64,000 nucleotides of DNA, taken from assembly GCF_932526225.1 (NCBI RefSeq), contig NC_064035.1, positions 15,486,469 to 15,550,468 of the forward strand, written 5' to 3'. The position numbers and the translations under genes are program-made. Positions 35,986-46,499 of the stretch are shown here, in pieces. This stretch comes from Nematostella vectensis (lineage: Eukaryota; Cnidaria; Anthozoa; Actiniaria; Edwardsiidae). Under the pieces are notes generated by a model. It saw only the letters and a program-made list of their open reading frames with translations, had not been told where the DNA came from and ran no database searches. Within the stretch, counting starts at the first letter, position 1. Each line of letters opens with the position of its first letter.

Positions 35986-38223
35986 AAGAATGAGTCCTGG
36001 CGTTTGTTCAATAAGGTACCATGTAAGAAGGACTTTCTTGCTGTTGTTTTTTTGCAGAGTATTATGTGAAATGAAATCGTTAAGCGGGGTGGGTGAAGGG
36101 GAGGGTAGGTAGACATATCGTAGGGGGAGTGGCGCAGTATGAAAGCGTGGGCAAGCGCAAACTCCCTAAATCACAATATAATATTCCCACAAAGTACTGA
36201 TGAAGACGATGTAAAGAATCGAAATTTTTTGAAATCGCTGTTAACTATTTTAATTCTGATTGTTAGAATGGTATTATTAAATTAGGATTGATGTGTGGTT
36301 GGGAACAATTTTTTCCAACTTCAACGCAGCGGGTGATGTATTATTTATATGCTTGATTTTTGTATGTTATATTTGATTACTTCCTTAGTATATTTACATT
36401 TGCTGTAACGGCATGTCTTTGTAAAGCATAAATATAATAACCATTGGCATCAGAAAAATGGGAACGTCTTGTGCACTGCAATGAAATCAAGTACTTTTGC
36501 TGAGGTGGGTGGTAAAGAAATGCGACACTCCAAAACCACACAGTGAATTAAAAATTCCACTGGTTTCCTGATTAGGCCTATCAAGTTATCTCTGATTGTT
36601 GAATTTTCCAATAGAAGGAAGGAGTCATTCTTTTCCATCAAGTTCTCTCGCCATACGACCCAATCTTTATTAATTTTTTCGTATGGAAATAGAGCATTGT
36701 CAATAGTATTAAGGGAAAATCTGTTAACTGTGCGAAACCTGTCGCTATAGTGAACAGCAATGCATCTGCTCTTCAACAATCAGTGAGTAAGCATCTAAAT
36801 ATTTGTTTCATTCAAACTTGGTCTAAGGTAAATATGTCTGAAAAACATTCATAATAACCGATATTACAACTATTTATCTTTAAATATTTCTTATTTTTTC
36901 TGATTCTAATTCAATTTTAGTATGTATTGTGTAGTTTATTGGATGAAGTATGTGCTATTGAGGAGGTATAGGTGCGAGACTTCCTTCAAACAGACTTTTC
37001 AATTAACTTTTCTGATAAAAACTCCATCAAGCACTAGAGCTTTATTGCGTATATACAAAAGTCCACATCGAAACAAGAGGCCTATTTAGATTACAGTTAC
37101 AAAGGGACATAAAAGACTGGATTTATGCCAGCCCTATTTCTATTTTCTTTTCGGTAACAACAACGTCAAAGATGAAAGCCCGAGATGGCTCGATAAAGAA
37201 GTTGATATTAAGACGAATGCAAAGCACAACAGCTCAACGTCTGGCGATTCGTTTTTATTTACAGCTTTATTATTTAGAGAAAGTAAGTACAATTATAATA
37301 ATATTTTCACTTGTTTACTTTGGGAAAATATAAAAACAAACAGGTAGTTGCAATGTAATTTTACTGTTCTGACGTCAATGATACTGTGTTCTTTAAAAGT
37401 AACTGTATGATTTATTTTTTGTCAACAATAAAACCTTCGCTACCAGTGTTCAATTTAAAAAATCAATATTAAGGTAATTATAGTCTTACTTCAATTCTGT
37501 CATCCAAGTGAATAATATATATAAATGGTCTTGTCTTTGACGAACTAGCGGATTGTGGTCACGCGGCCTATTCGATGATTGGCCATTAAATGCATAAAGA
37601 CATAAAACATCATTGTGTTACCAGGACGTGTAACGTGGACTCAAAAGGTTAGAGGTCGGGTAGGAGCAAATATTATAAAACCTTGTCATTTCAGACAAAC
37701 CAGAGTATTACTGTGTTGTACATGAGTTTCAAAACTGGAAGCAACTTAGTTTTTACGCTTATCGCAGGCATGGCAAGGCAAAATCCGCGTACGCCATTGT
37801 AATTTTCGGTCAAAAGAGGATAACTACCAAATCAGGGCTTGCGTTCACAGGCATTAGTTACCAGTGATAGCAAGGTTGTGGTACAAAAATTTGCATCATT
37901 GTTTGAACAAATAAACATTTCTATTTCCAATGGTTCATACGATGCAACCTTCCTTGTGCTATTTTAGGGACATTAGCTAGAAGTAAGATAACACTTTTCA
38001 TTTCTCTCGCTAGAAGTTGAAAGAGACCATGTCAGTCACACCTTTTTTCCATCAATATTAAAACGAATTATGAGAACAAATATTGCAATAACCGCATAAA
38101 AATAAACTTTTATGCCAGAGGCTCTGTTTTCCAAATTCAATCAGATTCAACAAATACGCCGTGTGAAAATGGATGCTTTCTCACGCTTGGCACTTTGTTA
38201 GGGTGGCAAAATGGCGGCTTACA

Positions 38224-38560
38224 GAGACACAGAGACGAGAGACAAGTTTAACTTCTGCCAATTGTCTCGCTGTAGGTTTAACTGAGACTTGGCACTTGTT
38301 CGCTATAAGTTTAACCAAGACTTTTGCCACTTGTCTCTCTGTAGGTTTGACTAAGAGTTGCCGCCTGTCTCGCTGTAGATTTGACTGAGACTTGATATTT
38401 GTCTCGCTGCATAGGTTTGAATGATACTTGGCACTTGTTCGCTACAAGTTTAACCAAGACTTTTGCCACTTGTCTCGCTGTGGGTTTGACTGAGACTTTC
38501 CACTTGTCTCGCTGTAGGTTTGACCAAGACTTTCCATTTGTCTCGCTTCAGGCTTGATTG
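38224..38560 (+). repeat. About 35-bp degenerate minisatellite repeating a splice-acceptor-like sequence before the C2 gene start
   Basis: Nine degenerate copies of TTGTCTCGCTGTAGGTTTGA-like units lie end to end. The last copy, TCTCGCTTCAG|GCTTGATTGAG (AG at 38549-38550), directly precedes the start codon at 38569 and has the form of a 3' splice site; the other copies carry CGCTGTAG|GTTTGA at the same place. Alternating types (GTTCGCTATAAG versus GTCTCGCTGTAG) suggest a higher-order period of about four units. Confidence 0.8.
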
Positions 38561-38568
38561 AGCGCACT

Positions 38569-41500
38569 ATGGAGCTCATGGTTCTGATCATCCTTGCCAT
38601 AGTGGCTGGTATCCTCATCGCCACTGTAGCAGCGTCAGGTGTCTACTATGCCTACCGCACCAAAAAGGACAAGAGTGCCACCCCCAAGGGTAAGAAAGGC
38701 GTGGCCCAAGGCAAGGGTAAGCCCGGTGGGGGTGAGCCGGGTTCGTATGTTGTGTACCAGGACGAGTCTAGGATGGGTCTCGAGAGTGTTCCGGTGCAGC
38801 CTGAGACCCGGCGGCCGATCCGCCACCCGACGGACGTGTACCCACCTGTGAGGGAGAACGACAAAGAGGATGACGTCTTGTTGGAGAGCCTGGACATGGA
38901 TTACAACTCCAGCGGAGTCATGCCCCCGGTGAGTCAACCCCATGTTCTACCCGATACGATTAGCACATCATGCGATAACGTTACTGATAGACGCAAAGAC
39001 TGGTCGCACGTGGCTAGGACGTAACACCGCGTGACACTGTAGCGTGAACATTGCGGTGCAGTAACGTGATCTTTGTGTTAATACGGTAATGCCGTTATTA
39101 GTACCGTGACATTATCTTGTCCTGACCTTGGTGGTTGCTTGACATAGTTTTGCGTTACAAGCTAGTACCGTGACATGTTATTGTCATAACAATGGTGATG
39201 ACGTGACTTAGTTTTGTCGTTGCCAGATAGCATCGTGACATAATATTGTCCTCATAATGGTGATGGCGTGACGTAGATTTGTTGTAGTCCATGCTGAAGT
39301 GCTGTGACGTAATCGAGTCGTTACCGTGACGTATTTTATCATTGCCGTGGTAATGCCGTGAAGTATACTTTACGTAACTATGAGAAGGCCTTCCATGGCG
39401 TTAATGAAAACTTTCTCATTGTCGCCTTAAATGTAATTCGGACTTTTTAACGGAGCATTATCATTTAAGTAAAAGCTTGATGCGTTTTATTTCGTATTTC
39501 AGGAGGAGATGGTGGAAAGAAGAGGATCTTTGGAATTTTTATTACATTTTTACCAGTTGAGGTAATAAGGACACTTTTTCTTTGAAATTTTCAGAAAAAA
39601 ACTTAACCAACTCCATTGTTTGTCATTCCACAGTTCTACACTGACTCTAACAATGGTCCGTATGTCCGACTTACCAAGACGGCCGGACACCGGTCATCCG
39701 CCAGACCCAATCGTCGAGCTAGAGCTCAAGTACGGTCACGAGGGGAAGGTCAAATCAGAGTCATACCAGAACACGTGTAACCCGCACATGTATGAAAGCT
39801 TTCGGTTCGAAGTGCCTGTCAACGACCTCGGAAATCAAACGCTGTGCTTCCGAGTGATTGACCTTATGAAAACCGGAATCCCCGAATGGGTACCTCCAAC
39901 ACCACCCCCTCCCCCCAAGGGCAGGAGAAGACAAAAGGATCTCCCACCTCCGCCGGAACCGCCACCACCCCCTCCCCCCACACTGATTGGGAATGTGACG
40001 GTTCCGCTTGCCAGTGTTCCTATGAAAAAACTGTTGTCAGATACTGAGGTGAGTCCTGGTGATGTTAGCCTATAGCTACGGCCATCCTTTGGGATAGCCC
40101 AGTTCCGAGTTCTATTGTGTCTACTGGAAAGGGACACTAGGGACGAGCAGAAGCCACGGTTTCAGGCAAATCTTGCAATTACCTGCGAGATCATGAAGAA
40201 TTTACAAGATTTTGAATTAAATGCTTAGCTCCATTCTTAGGGGGTTTTCACCCCCTTTGTGCATGAAACCGAGGATTCCACTGTATCTATGCTTCCTTAA
40301 TCCGCCTGACCATCGGGCAGTGGAAATCAAAACTGGACCATTTGTCACAATTTGTTATGTAGTGATAGAAGTTTATTCGAATACAGCACTGCGGCTTAGT
40401 ATTGTTGCGTCTTGGGTCTATTCTCTTAAATTTTGTATTGTAAAGGTTAGCTGTTTGGAGACTCATTCCTGTAATTTGTATGTGACGATTTTATTCTGGA
40501 AAATTCTTACTGAAATTTTCTTTCTCATCGACGATGTAATTATCTTAATTCTAAATCAAGTGAACAGTATTTGTCAGAAAAGCTACCAAATAAGTACTTG
40601 TTAAAATTGCTGTCGATTGACCAAAAGAAATTACGCATAATACGCAGGTTATATTTAATTGACAGATAACAATAGTCCGTGACATCATCAAGCTACGCCG
40701 CAAGCGAGTTCCCGCTGAGGTCGAGCCGTCCGGAGAACTAGGAGAGAGTATGACGAGTGGGGCTGAGGCTACCACGGGTACATCAGAGTTTGAGGACGCC
40801 ATAGATACCGCGGATGAGACGTTTGCTGATTCGAGTCGTGAGGTGTCGGAGAAGTTTACCAATGTAGACGGGTCCTCGGAAAAGGTTCGTAAAATATGAT
40901 GGGTAGGGTCGAAGAAGTTACCAATGTAGTCGGGTCCTCGGAAAGGTAGGTTCACCAATGTAGACGCATCCTCGGCAAAGGTTCGTAATGGTACAAGGGA
41001 GAGGTCGGAGAGGTACACTAATGTAGTCGGGTCCTCGGAAAAGGTTCGTAATGGACCAAGGGAGAGGTACACTAACGTAGTCGGGTCCTCGGAAAAGGTT
41101 CGTAATGGACCAAGGGAGAGGTACACTAACGTAGTCGGGTCCTCGGAGAAGGTTCCGGTCCTGGGAAAAGGTTCCTGGTAGATTTTTTAGGTCAATGAGT
41201 TCACTGATCTGGACGAATCGTGATGAATTATTTGAGATAACAAACAAAACAAGAAGTTTGATAGCGATGTGTTTGTAGTTGTGACTTGTCAGAAGAAAGT
41301 ACAACTGACGTAAAAGAATGCGTTTGGCGAGACGTGACTATCTTTAAATGCCGAAATTAATGTACATGAGAGATGTACATTGCGATAGCGATGTGTTTGT
41401 AGTTGTGACTTGTCAGAAGAAAGTACAACTGACGTAAAAGAATGCGTTTGGCGAGACGTGACTATCTTTAAATGCCGAAATTAATGTACATGAGAGGTGT

Positions 41501-43908
41501 GTACAGGACCCGAAATGATCCCAGGACCCGAAACGATCCCGAAACGATCCGCAAGAGTCCCCGAAATGAACCCCAAGGAATTGCGGTAATGGACAAACAA
41601 AAGGAATGTGGAAGGATTGGCTTTCAGTTTTAAAAACATATGAAACATTTTAGAGTCATTTTTGTTACTTATTTTGTTACCAGAAATTTGAATTAACTAA
41701 AACCATAGTATTGACATTTTTATATACGACTGCGCGGGAAATACAGCTTGGTTGAGTCAGCAGTTGGGGTCAAATAAAAATTCCCGTGATGGTAATTTGA
41801 AGAACCAGGCGTGAATAAATAATTTATAAATAACAAGCCATAAAAGAAAGTCTCCACAGATTAGACATGCCTCTGCTATCCCGTAGAAAAATGTTTGTTT
41901 CTGTTCGGTGAATGAAAGACCTATCATAAAGAGAGATAGAGAAATCATGCAGTGGTGTACGCACTACTACAGAAATTCAAAACTCACATGTTGCTTTCAA
42001 CAAAAGCCACATCTCTTAATATTTTGCAACGGTAGTAAAAGGGTTGTTCGAGTGCATTACTCAGTCTGCTTTTGTCATTCCATCTTCTCGGCAAAACCGG
42101 CTGTCGATAAATATTCGCCCGTGTGAACATGGATTTCGTGGTGAAAAACACGTTTGGTTGTCAAATTAATATAGATTTTTAGGGGTGATGTTTACCGGGA
42201 ACGAGATTTATAGTGTCAGAGTCATGTGTTGGAACTGCAAATGTTTCGAAGGTCAAAAGTTTGGTTGTTCTGAGCAAGGCTGTGCTTTGGCTGTGCTATG
42301 TTTATGTTGTACTCCTTTCAGTAGCAATTAAAGGTTGTGTATTTGTTTTGGACTCTGTTTATGGGTTTACCGCCGGGGCAATGTAATAGATAGAAGTATT
42401 GTATTGGAATTTAAGTTTTTTAAGTCATGTTATTTAAAAATAGATTCGCTGTCAACCCTTAATTATGCTTTAAGAATTGGACGTGCTTTCTTCTGCTTTC
42501 TCTTTGTCCATTACCGCAATTCCGTGGGGTTGATTTCGGGGACTTCTCGGTATCGTTTCGGGTCCCGGGATCAGTTGGGGTACTTTTGGGGATCATTTCG
42601 GGTCCTGGGATCGTTTCGGGTCCTGGGATAATTTCGGGTCCTGTACAGGTGTACATTGCGATAGCGAAAAAAAAAAAAAAAAAAACAATTCAGCCACTGT
42701 GAGATTCCATCAATCCTACAATAAATCCTACCATGAGCTCATTCTGTTGCTGAAACATAAAATAGTCTACGGATAATAATATTTTATTATAAGAGCTGTC
42801 GCGCAAATGTCCCTAGAGTTAGTCTCTCCTTTTTGTTTTGTTTACCTTTTCCTACTAGCCCTATAGCTAAAGGGAATGACAAAATGGCGGCTAAAAGAGC
42901 CGTTTGTGCCTTTCCCTAATCTGCATATTCTCGACAGGGAGACGAGGAGCGAGACCGCGTTAGTGACGAAAGGGTGGCCATTCCGCGACCGCCAGTGTCG
43001 TTCGCAGCTGACGAGCTTGGCCAAGAAGGTCAAATGCTGCTGGTATCGCTTGCTTACTGGAAACCCTCCGAGAAACTTACAGTGGTGGTGATGAAAGGGA
43101 AGAACCTCAAGTTTATTGACAATAGCCGCAAGCCTGGTATGTCTTCATCTTGTTCATGATAACATTTTATTGCGAACTTAGTGACTGCAAGTCTATTCCT
43201 TGGCTAGTACTTGCACGACACCAGAATATCTGGCCTGACTCGCCAATTTTTTGTACCGAATAAGTTTTAGAATCTCGCTGAAACGCAAGCGCAACCGAAC
43301 GTGGTTACGCTTGATTATCTTGAGATTGTGATTCTCGTCACTTGTGTTGCGCTTGTTTTTTTCACCTATTGTTAGTGTCTGGACTTTTTTACGATTATCA
43401 CCATAGAATTCGGGAATACAAAATACGTGCCTTGAAAACTTTTCATTTCATGCTCGAGGGTCCAGGTAGAGAGTCCATCAGAGTGACACCAAAGAACACT
43501 GGGCCTCTAAGCCATGGTCATTCCTCGGGTCATTTGTTCGCGTTTCTACCACACTGTCATTTTGAGTACTTGGTTTTCATCTTGAATCTTTTTTCTTCAG
43601 ACCCCTTTGTCAAACTCTACATCATGATGGGGGCCAAACGACTGAAGAAGAAAAGAACCCTGAATAAGAAACGCGACGCGAACCCAGTATGGAACGAGGC
43701 GTTTAGCTTCAACATCCCGCATCGTTTGCTTCACCGCGTTAGCGTCATGCTGCTGGCCAAGCATCACTCCGAGCGCGGGCGCGAGAGACTTCTTGGAAAA
43801 CTGGTAATAGGAGCGACATCATCCGACGAGACTGTTGACCATTGGAATGCTATGTGTACAACCGGGAAATCAGTAGCTCGTTGGCACCATCTCATAGAAG
43901 AGAAGTAG
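38569..43908 (+). CDS. Synaptotagmin-like protein: N-terminal TM segment and two C2 domains
   Basis: Six phase-consistent exons, 38569-38928, 39503-39561, 39634-40048, 40666-40884, 42938-43136 and 43601-43908, give 519 residues. An in-frame TGA at 38521 supports the ATG at 38569. Residues 4-28 (MVLIILAIVAGILIATVAASG) form one membrane segment followed by basic YRTKKDK, the synaptotagmin layout. C2A covers about 128-277 (LTLTMVRMSDLP, NPHMYESFRFEVP, LGNQTLCFRVIDL). C2B covers about 375-519 (LTVVVMKGKNLKFIDNSRKP, DPFVKLYIMMGAKRLKKK, NPVWNEAFSFNIP, ARWHHLIE). The C2A loop 3 holds a proline-rich insertion at about 223-255. C2B loop 3 reads LLAKHHSERGRE with no aspartates, so Ca2+ binding is probably lost. 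A basic KRLKKKRTLNKK polybasic strand remains. It presumably acts in membrane trafficking; I cannot assign a numbered subtype. Confidence 0.9.
40846..41165 (+). repeat. 54-bp minisatellite built from the 3' end of C2-gene exon 4
   Basis: The exon end ACCAATGTAGACGGGTCCTCGGAAAAG|GTTCGT (donor at 40884/40885) is followed by five further copies whose CGGGTCCTCGG-type core starts near 40931, 40965, 41028, 41082 and 41136. The last intervals are exactly 54 bp. Copies keep both the coding tail and the GTTCGT donor, and one copy (near 40945) has GAAAG|GTAGGT, a better consensus donor. Reading past the annotated donor meets TGA after four codons. Confidence 0.93.
41260..41500. repeat. 124-bp tandem duplication, second copy interrupted by an insertion
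   Basis: Copy 1 is 41260-41383 and copy 2 starts at 41384; both run GATAGCGATGTGTTTG...GCCGAAATTAATGTACATGAGAG. Copy 2 is nearly identical until 41500, where an inverted-repeat element begins; its remaining bases (ACATTGCGATAGCG) resume at 42653. Confidence 0.93.
41501..42646. mobile_element. 1146-bp non-autonomous DNA element with long inverted terminal repeats
   Basis: The left end GTACAGGACCCGAAATGATC is mirrored by the right end ...GATCGTTTCGGGTCCTGGGATAATTTCGGGTCCTGTAC. Similarity between the arms continues for roughly 100-160 bp to GGAATTGCGGTAATGGACAAA on the left and its complement near 42500-42525. Both arms contain internal subrepeats of GGACCCGAAA(C/T)GATCCC. AGGTGT flanks both ends (41495-41500 and 42647-42652), a 6-bp target duplication; if the terminus is TGTACAGG the duplication is 4 bp. 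No transposase-like frame is present. Confidence 0.88.
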
Positions 43909-45451
43909 ACTAATTGGGGAAGACCTGTATAATATGTGGAACTTGCAAGAAATACTAAGTTATCATCTGGAGCATAGAGGGAGAATTCTCTATGGATAAT
44001 GAGGGGTTAATCAATGGCCGTAAATGTAATTAAAAACATGGGAAAAGCTGCAGGGTTTTAATCTAGAAAAAGCTATTATCCACAATCCCAAGTAGCTGAA
44101 GTTGCGAAACAGGGGCACATGACATATTGGCCCTGTTAATCGACGTGTGAGGTGTACACAATACTAGTTTTGATTTCATGACTGGTGTATGTACATGGTG
44201 TTCGTAAACAGGTCGTGTAGCCCGTCAACAAAGTAATTGGTTGCTTTTATAAATCTTGCTTATTGCACAATGGACACACCATTATTAATTTGACTGTGGG
44301 ATGCATGTTTTAGACTTTAAACGTGCAAGAGGGATTGTCTGCTTTCTCCACTCATATCCCTAGTGGTCCACCTATTGTACGCCGACCATATATCATAATA
44401 TAGTGACGGTGTCTGAAACAAAATCATGTCAACGTTAATGTTCATTATTTCTTATTATATAATTTCACCGAGATGACGAAGTCGACAATGCCTTATAAAA
44501 CGGTGTATAGCATACAAAGTATGTATGTGTAAGGTAGTCATATATATGATGTACTCCCATTCGCCTACCCTTGTACCAGTATATATAAGGTTAATAAAGC
44601 AACAGGGAACTAGAAACCTACCAAGACAATGGTTGTCGTTAGAAATGATTGTGCTTAACTGGGCGTGTTATATTTCCTTTTGTTATAGACTATCAGTAGG
44701 CTGGAAAATCAGATTCGCTTCTATGTACAATATTAAAACAAAATCTGGTTGTCATCTCTGTTAACTGATTAAACATTGCCAACAAAAATTATCAAATTTA
44801 TTATTAACATTCAACTTCTCATAAACCTAAAAATGTTATTTAGTTTAACTTTATTATGAAAACCAAAATATGTCGATGGCTAAAACATCTCCAAGACTCT
44901 AATATCCCTTCGCATATATCATATAAAGTAAGACTTCTCATATCCTAAATTCTATAAAATCGCGGTCGCATCGTACCACTACTACCAGAATCCTTTGCTC
45001 AAATACCGCCGTTCTCTTCCCGGCGGAGTAAAAAAGTGTTAAGGAAGCTCACTGCAGTTTTTTAGTAGCTATACTACTCATTTGTCAAGGGCGATAGTTT
45101 CCCTCTGCGAAAAGCTAGGAATTCAAATTGTCCACTTTACATAAGTATTGAATTTTTGGAAAATTCACGAGTTGTTGCAAATATTTCTAAACTTTTTGCA
45201 AATAATTATATACTATACGCGGTAAACTCTATAATAATAATAAATGCTACGATCGAAATAAGGGTAGGCAAACCATTTCTGCCAAAAACTTTGAGGGTAG
45301 ATGGAAAGCAATTGCTCGAAATTCTCCGAATAAATACACAGGACTTTGAAGAGAAACTTTCTGCAGTTGCGGTAACACGTTAAAATAGAAATAGGAACCG
45401 ACCATCTCATATGTTTAGACACCGGATTCAGCCATTTATACGTTACCACTG

Positions 45452-45690
45452 CTCTACGAGGTTTTCAAAACACGATTTGTTTTGGTTTTCTGTTCCGTCA
45501 GTAAAACCATTCTGAGCCTCGCTTTGTGCACTTCCCTGGCTTCCCTCTGGACGAAAACCAGACAGTGTCGCGACAGAAAGCCAGGCAACTGCACTAGACG
45601 AGAGATAGCAAGGGTCTGATTGGCTTAGAATAATTTGACTGGTGGAACAGAAAATTCCAATCAATGTTTTGAAAATGCGGCGTCGCGATA
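45452..45690. repeat. Foldback element of about 230 bp
   Basis: GGTTTTCAAAACACG...TTTTCTGTTCCGTCAGT (about 45458-45503) is an imperfect reverse complement of ACTGGTGGAACAGAAAATTCC...GTTTTGAAAATGCG (about 45640-45681). Arms match in blocks with substitutions, consistent with an old MITE. Confidence 0.6.
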
Positions 45691-46361
45691 CAACGGATTC
45701 GACAGTAATCGGAATAATTGTATGAACCCATTTTTCAAGAGGGGGGGGGGGGGGGGGGAATTAGCACGAAAACAAGCGAGTATTACGTTTCGCTCATGGG
45801 GAGGGGTTGCAGTCTTACCCCTACATACACCGCTGTTATGGAAGTATGTAAGCTATGTGACGTTAGAGATTTTGTTCTTTTGCGGAGAGGGTGGCTTATT
45901 AAATTAGACCATGCATCACCCACCAACAGGGCCCACCACAGAACAGTGAAGACACGGAAACCGAAGGAAAAAATCACATTTATTTTTAATTATCTAATTT
46001 CATTTAACATAACGGCTCTTGATAAAACAAGCAATGATTTGACATTAACGGTTTTGACCCAATAAGCAGGCACGAATTTCGCGCCAAATCAATGATTATT
46101 TTATCGAATCGCGTAAAAACCCACATAGTTTAACACTTCCCACTACTGGAAATAAAGTTAAACCTGTTGAATCCTAATCAAATCAATAACGAGGCCGCGA
46201 AGGGCGTGGCACAGAAGGCGTGGTTTGCGTTTAGGTCCCAAAGACAGCAATGGGGTATGTGCAAGGGCAACGCCCTTGTCCCTACTCTGAAATCCAACTA
46301 TTGAACTAGGGCTGGTAACGCCTACTGATGTGGGCAAGGGGAAGCCTACTGCCGATATTAT

Positions 46362-46499
46362 AGCCAAATTCGTTGTTGCACGACCTGCCAGAATGCAAAA
46401 TTCCTTTCTTCGTTTGGGAGCTTGTGTCTGACTACGCGCTATTCCTAAACGAGATATAAATTTTGGATTCGCCGAGGTCGCGCAACAACGAATTGGGCT
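46362..46499. mobile_element. 138-bp MITE with 25-bp inverted ends
   Basis: AGCCAAATTCGTTGTTGCAC at 46362 and the complement of AACAACGAATTGGGCT ending at 46499 form terminal inverted repeats of about 25 bp with two mismatches. The interior has no coding capacity. A clear target duplication is not visible. Confidence 0.65.

Larger units (their letters stand above)
28223..38220. other. About 10 kb without a supported gene
   Basis: AT-rich sequence between the UBE2Z start and the C2-domain gene, so it holds both divergent promoters. I found no exon with recognisable protein similarity. Short open frames at 33279-33521 (-), 33564-33794 (+) and 36450-36779 (-, 109 codons) match nothing I know and lack convincing exon borders. 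A short CTCGC-rich element, a pyrimidine tract and a triplicated 82-86-bp unit are listed separately. Confidence 0.55.

Noticed and set aside
36450-36779. 109-codon minus-strand frame
   Set aside because: The composition matches the surrounding AT-rich DNA and no family or splice signal is apparent; kept only as an unproven frame.
42335-42631. 98-codon frame ending in repeated GSFRVLG
   Set aside because: The end is a translation of the element's inverted-repeat subunits; it is not a transposase.
45718-46065. 115-codon frame across the poly-G run
   Set aside because: The glycine run is the 18-base G tract; no coding support elsewhere in the frame.
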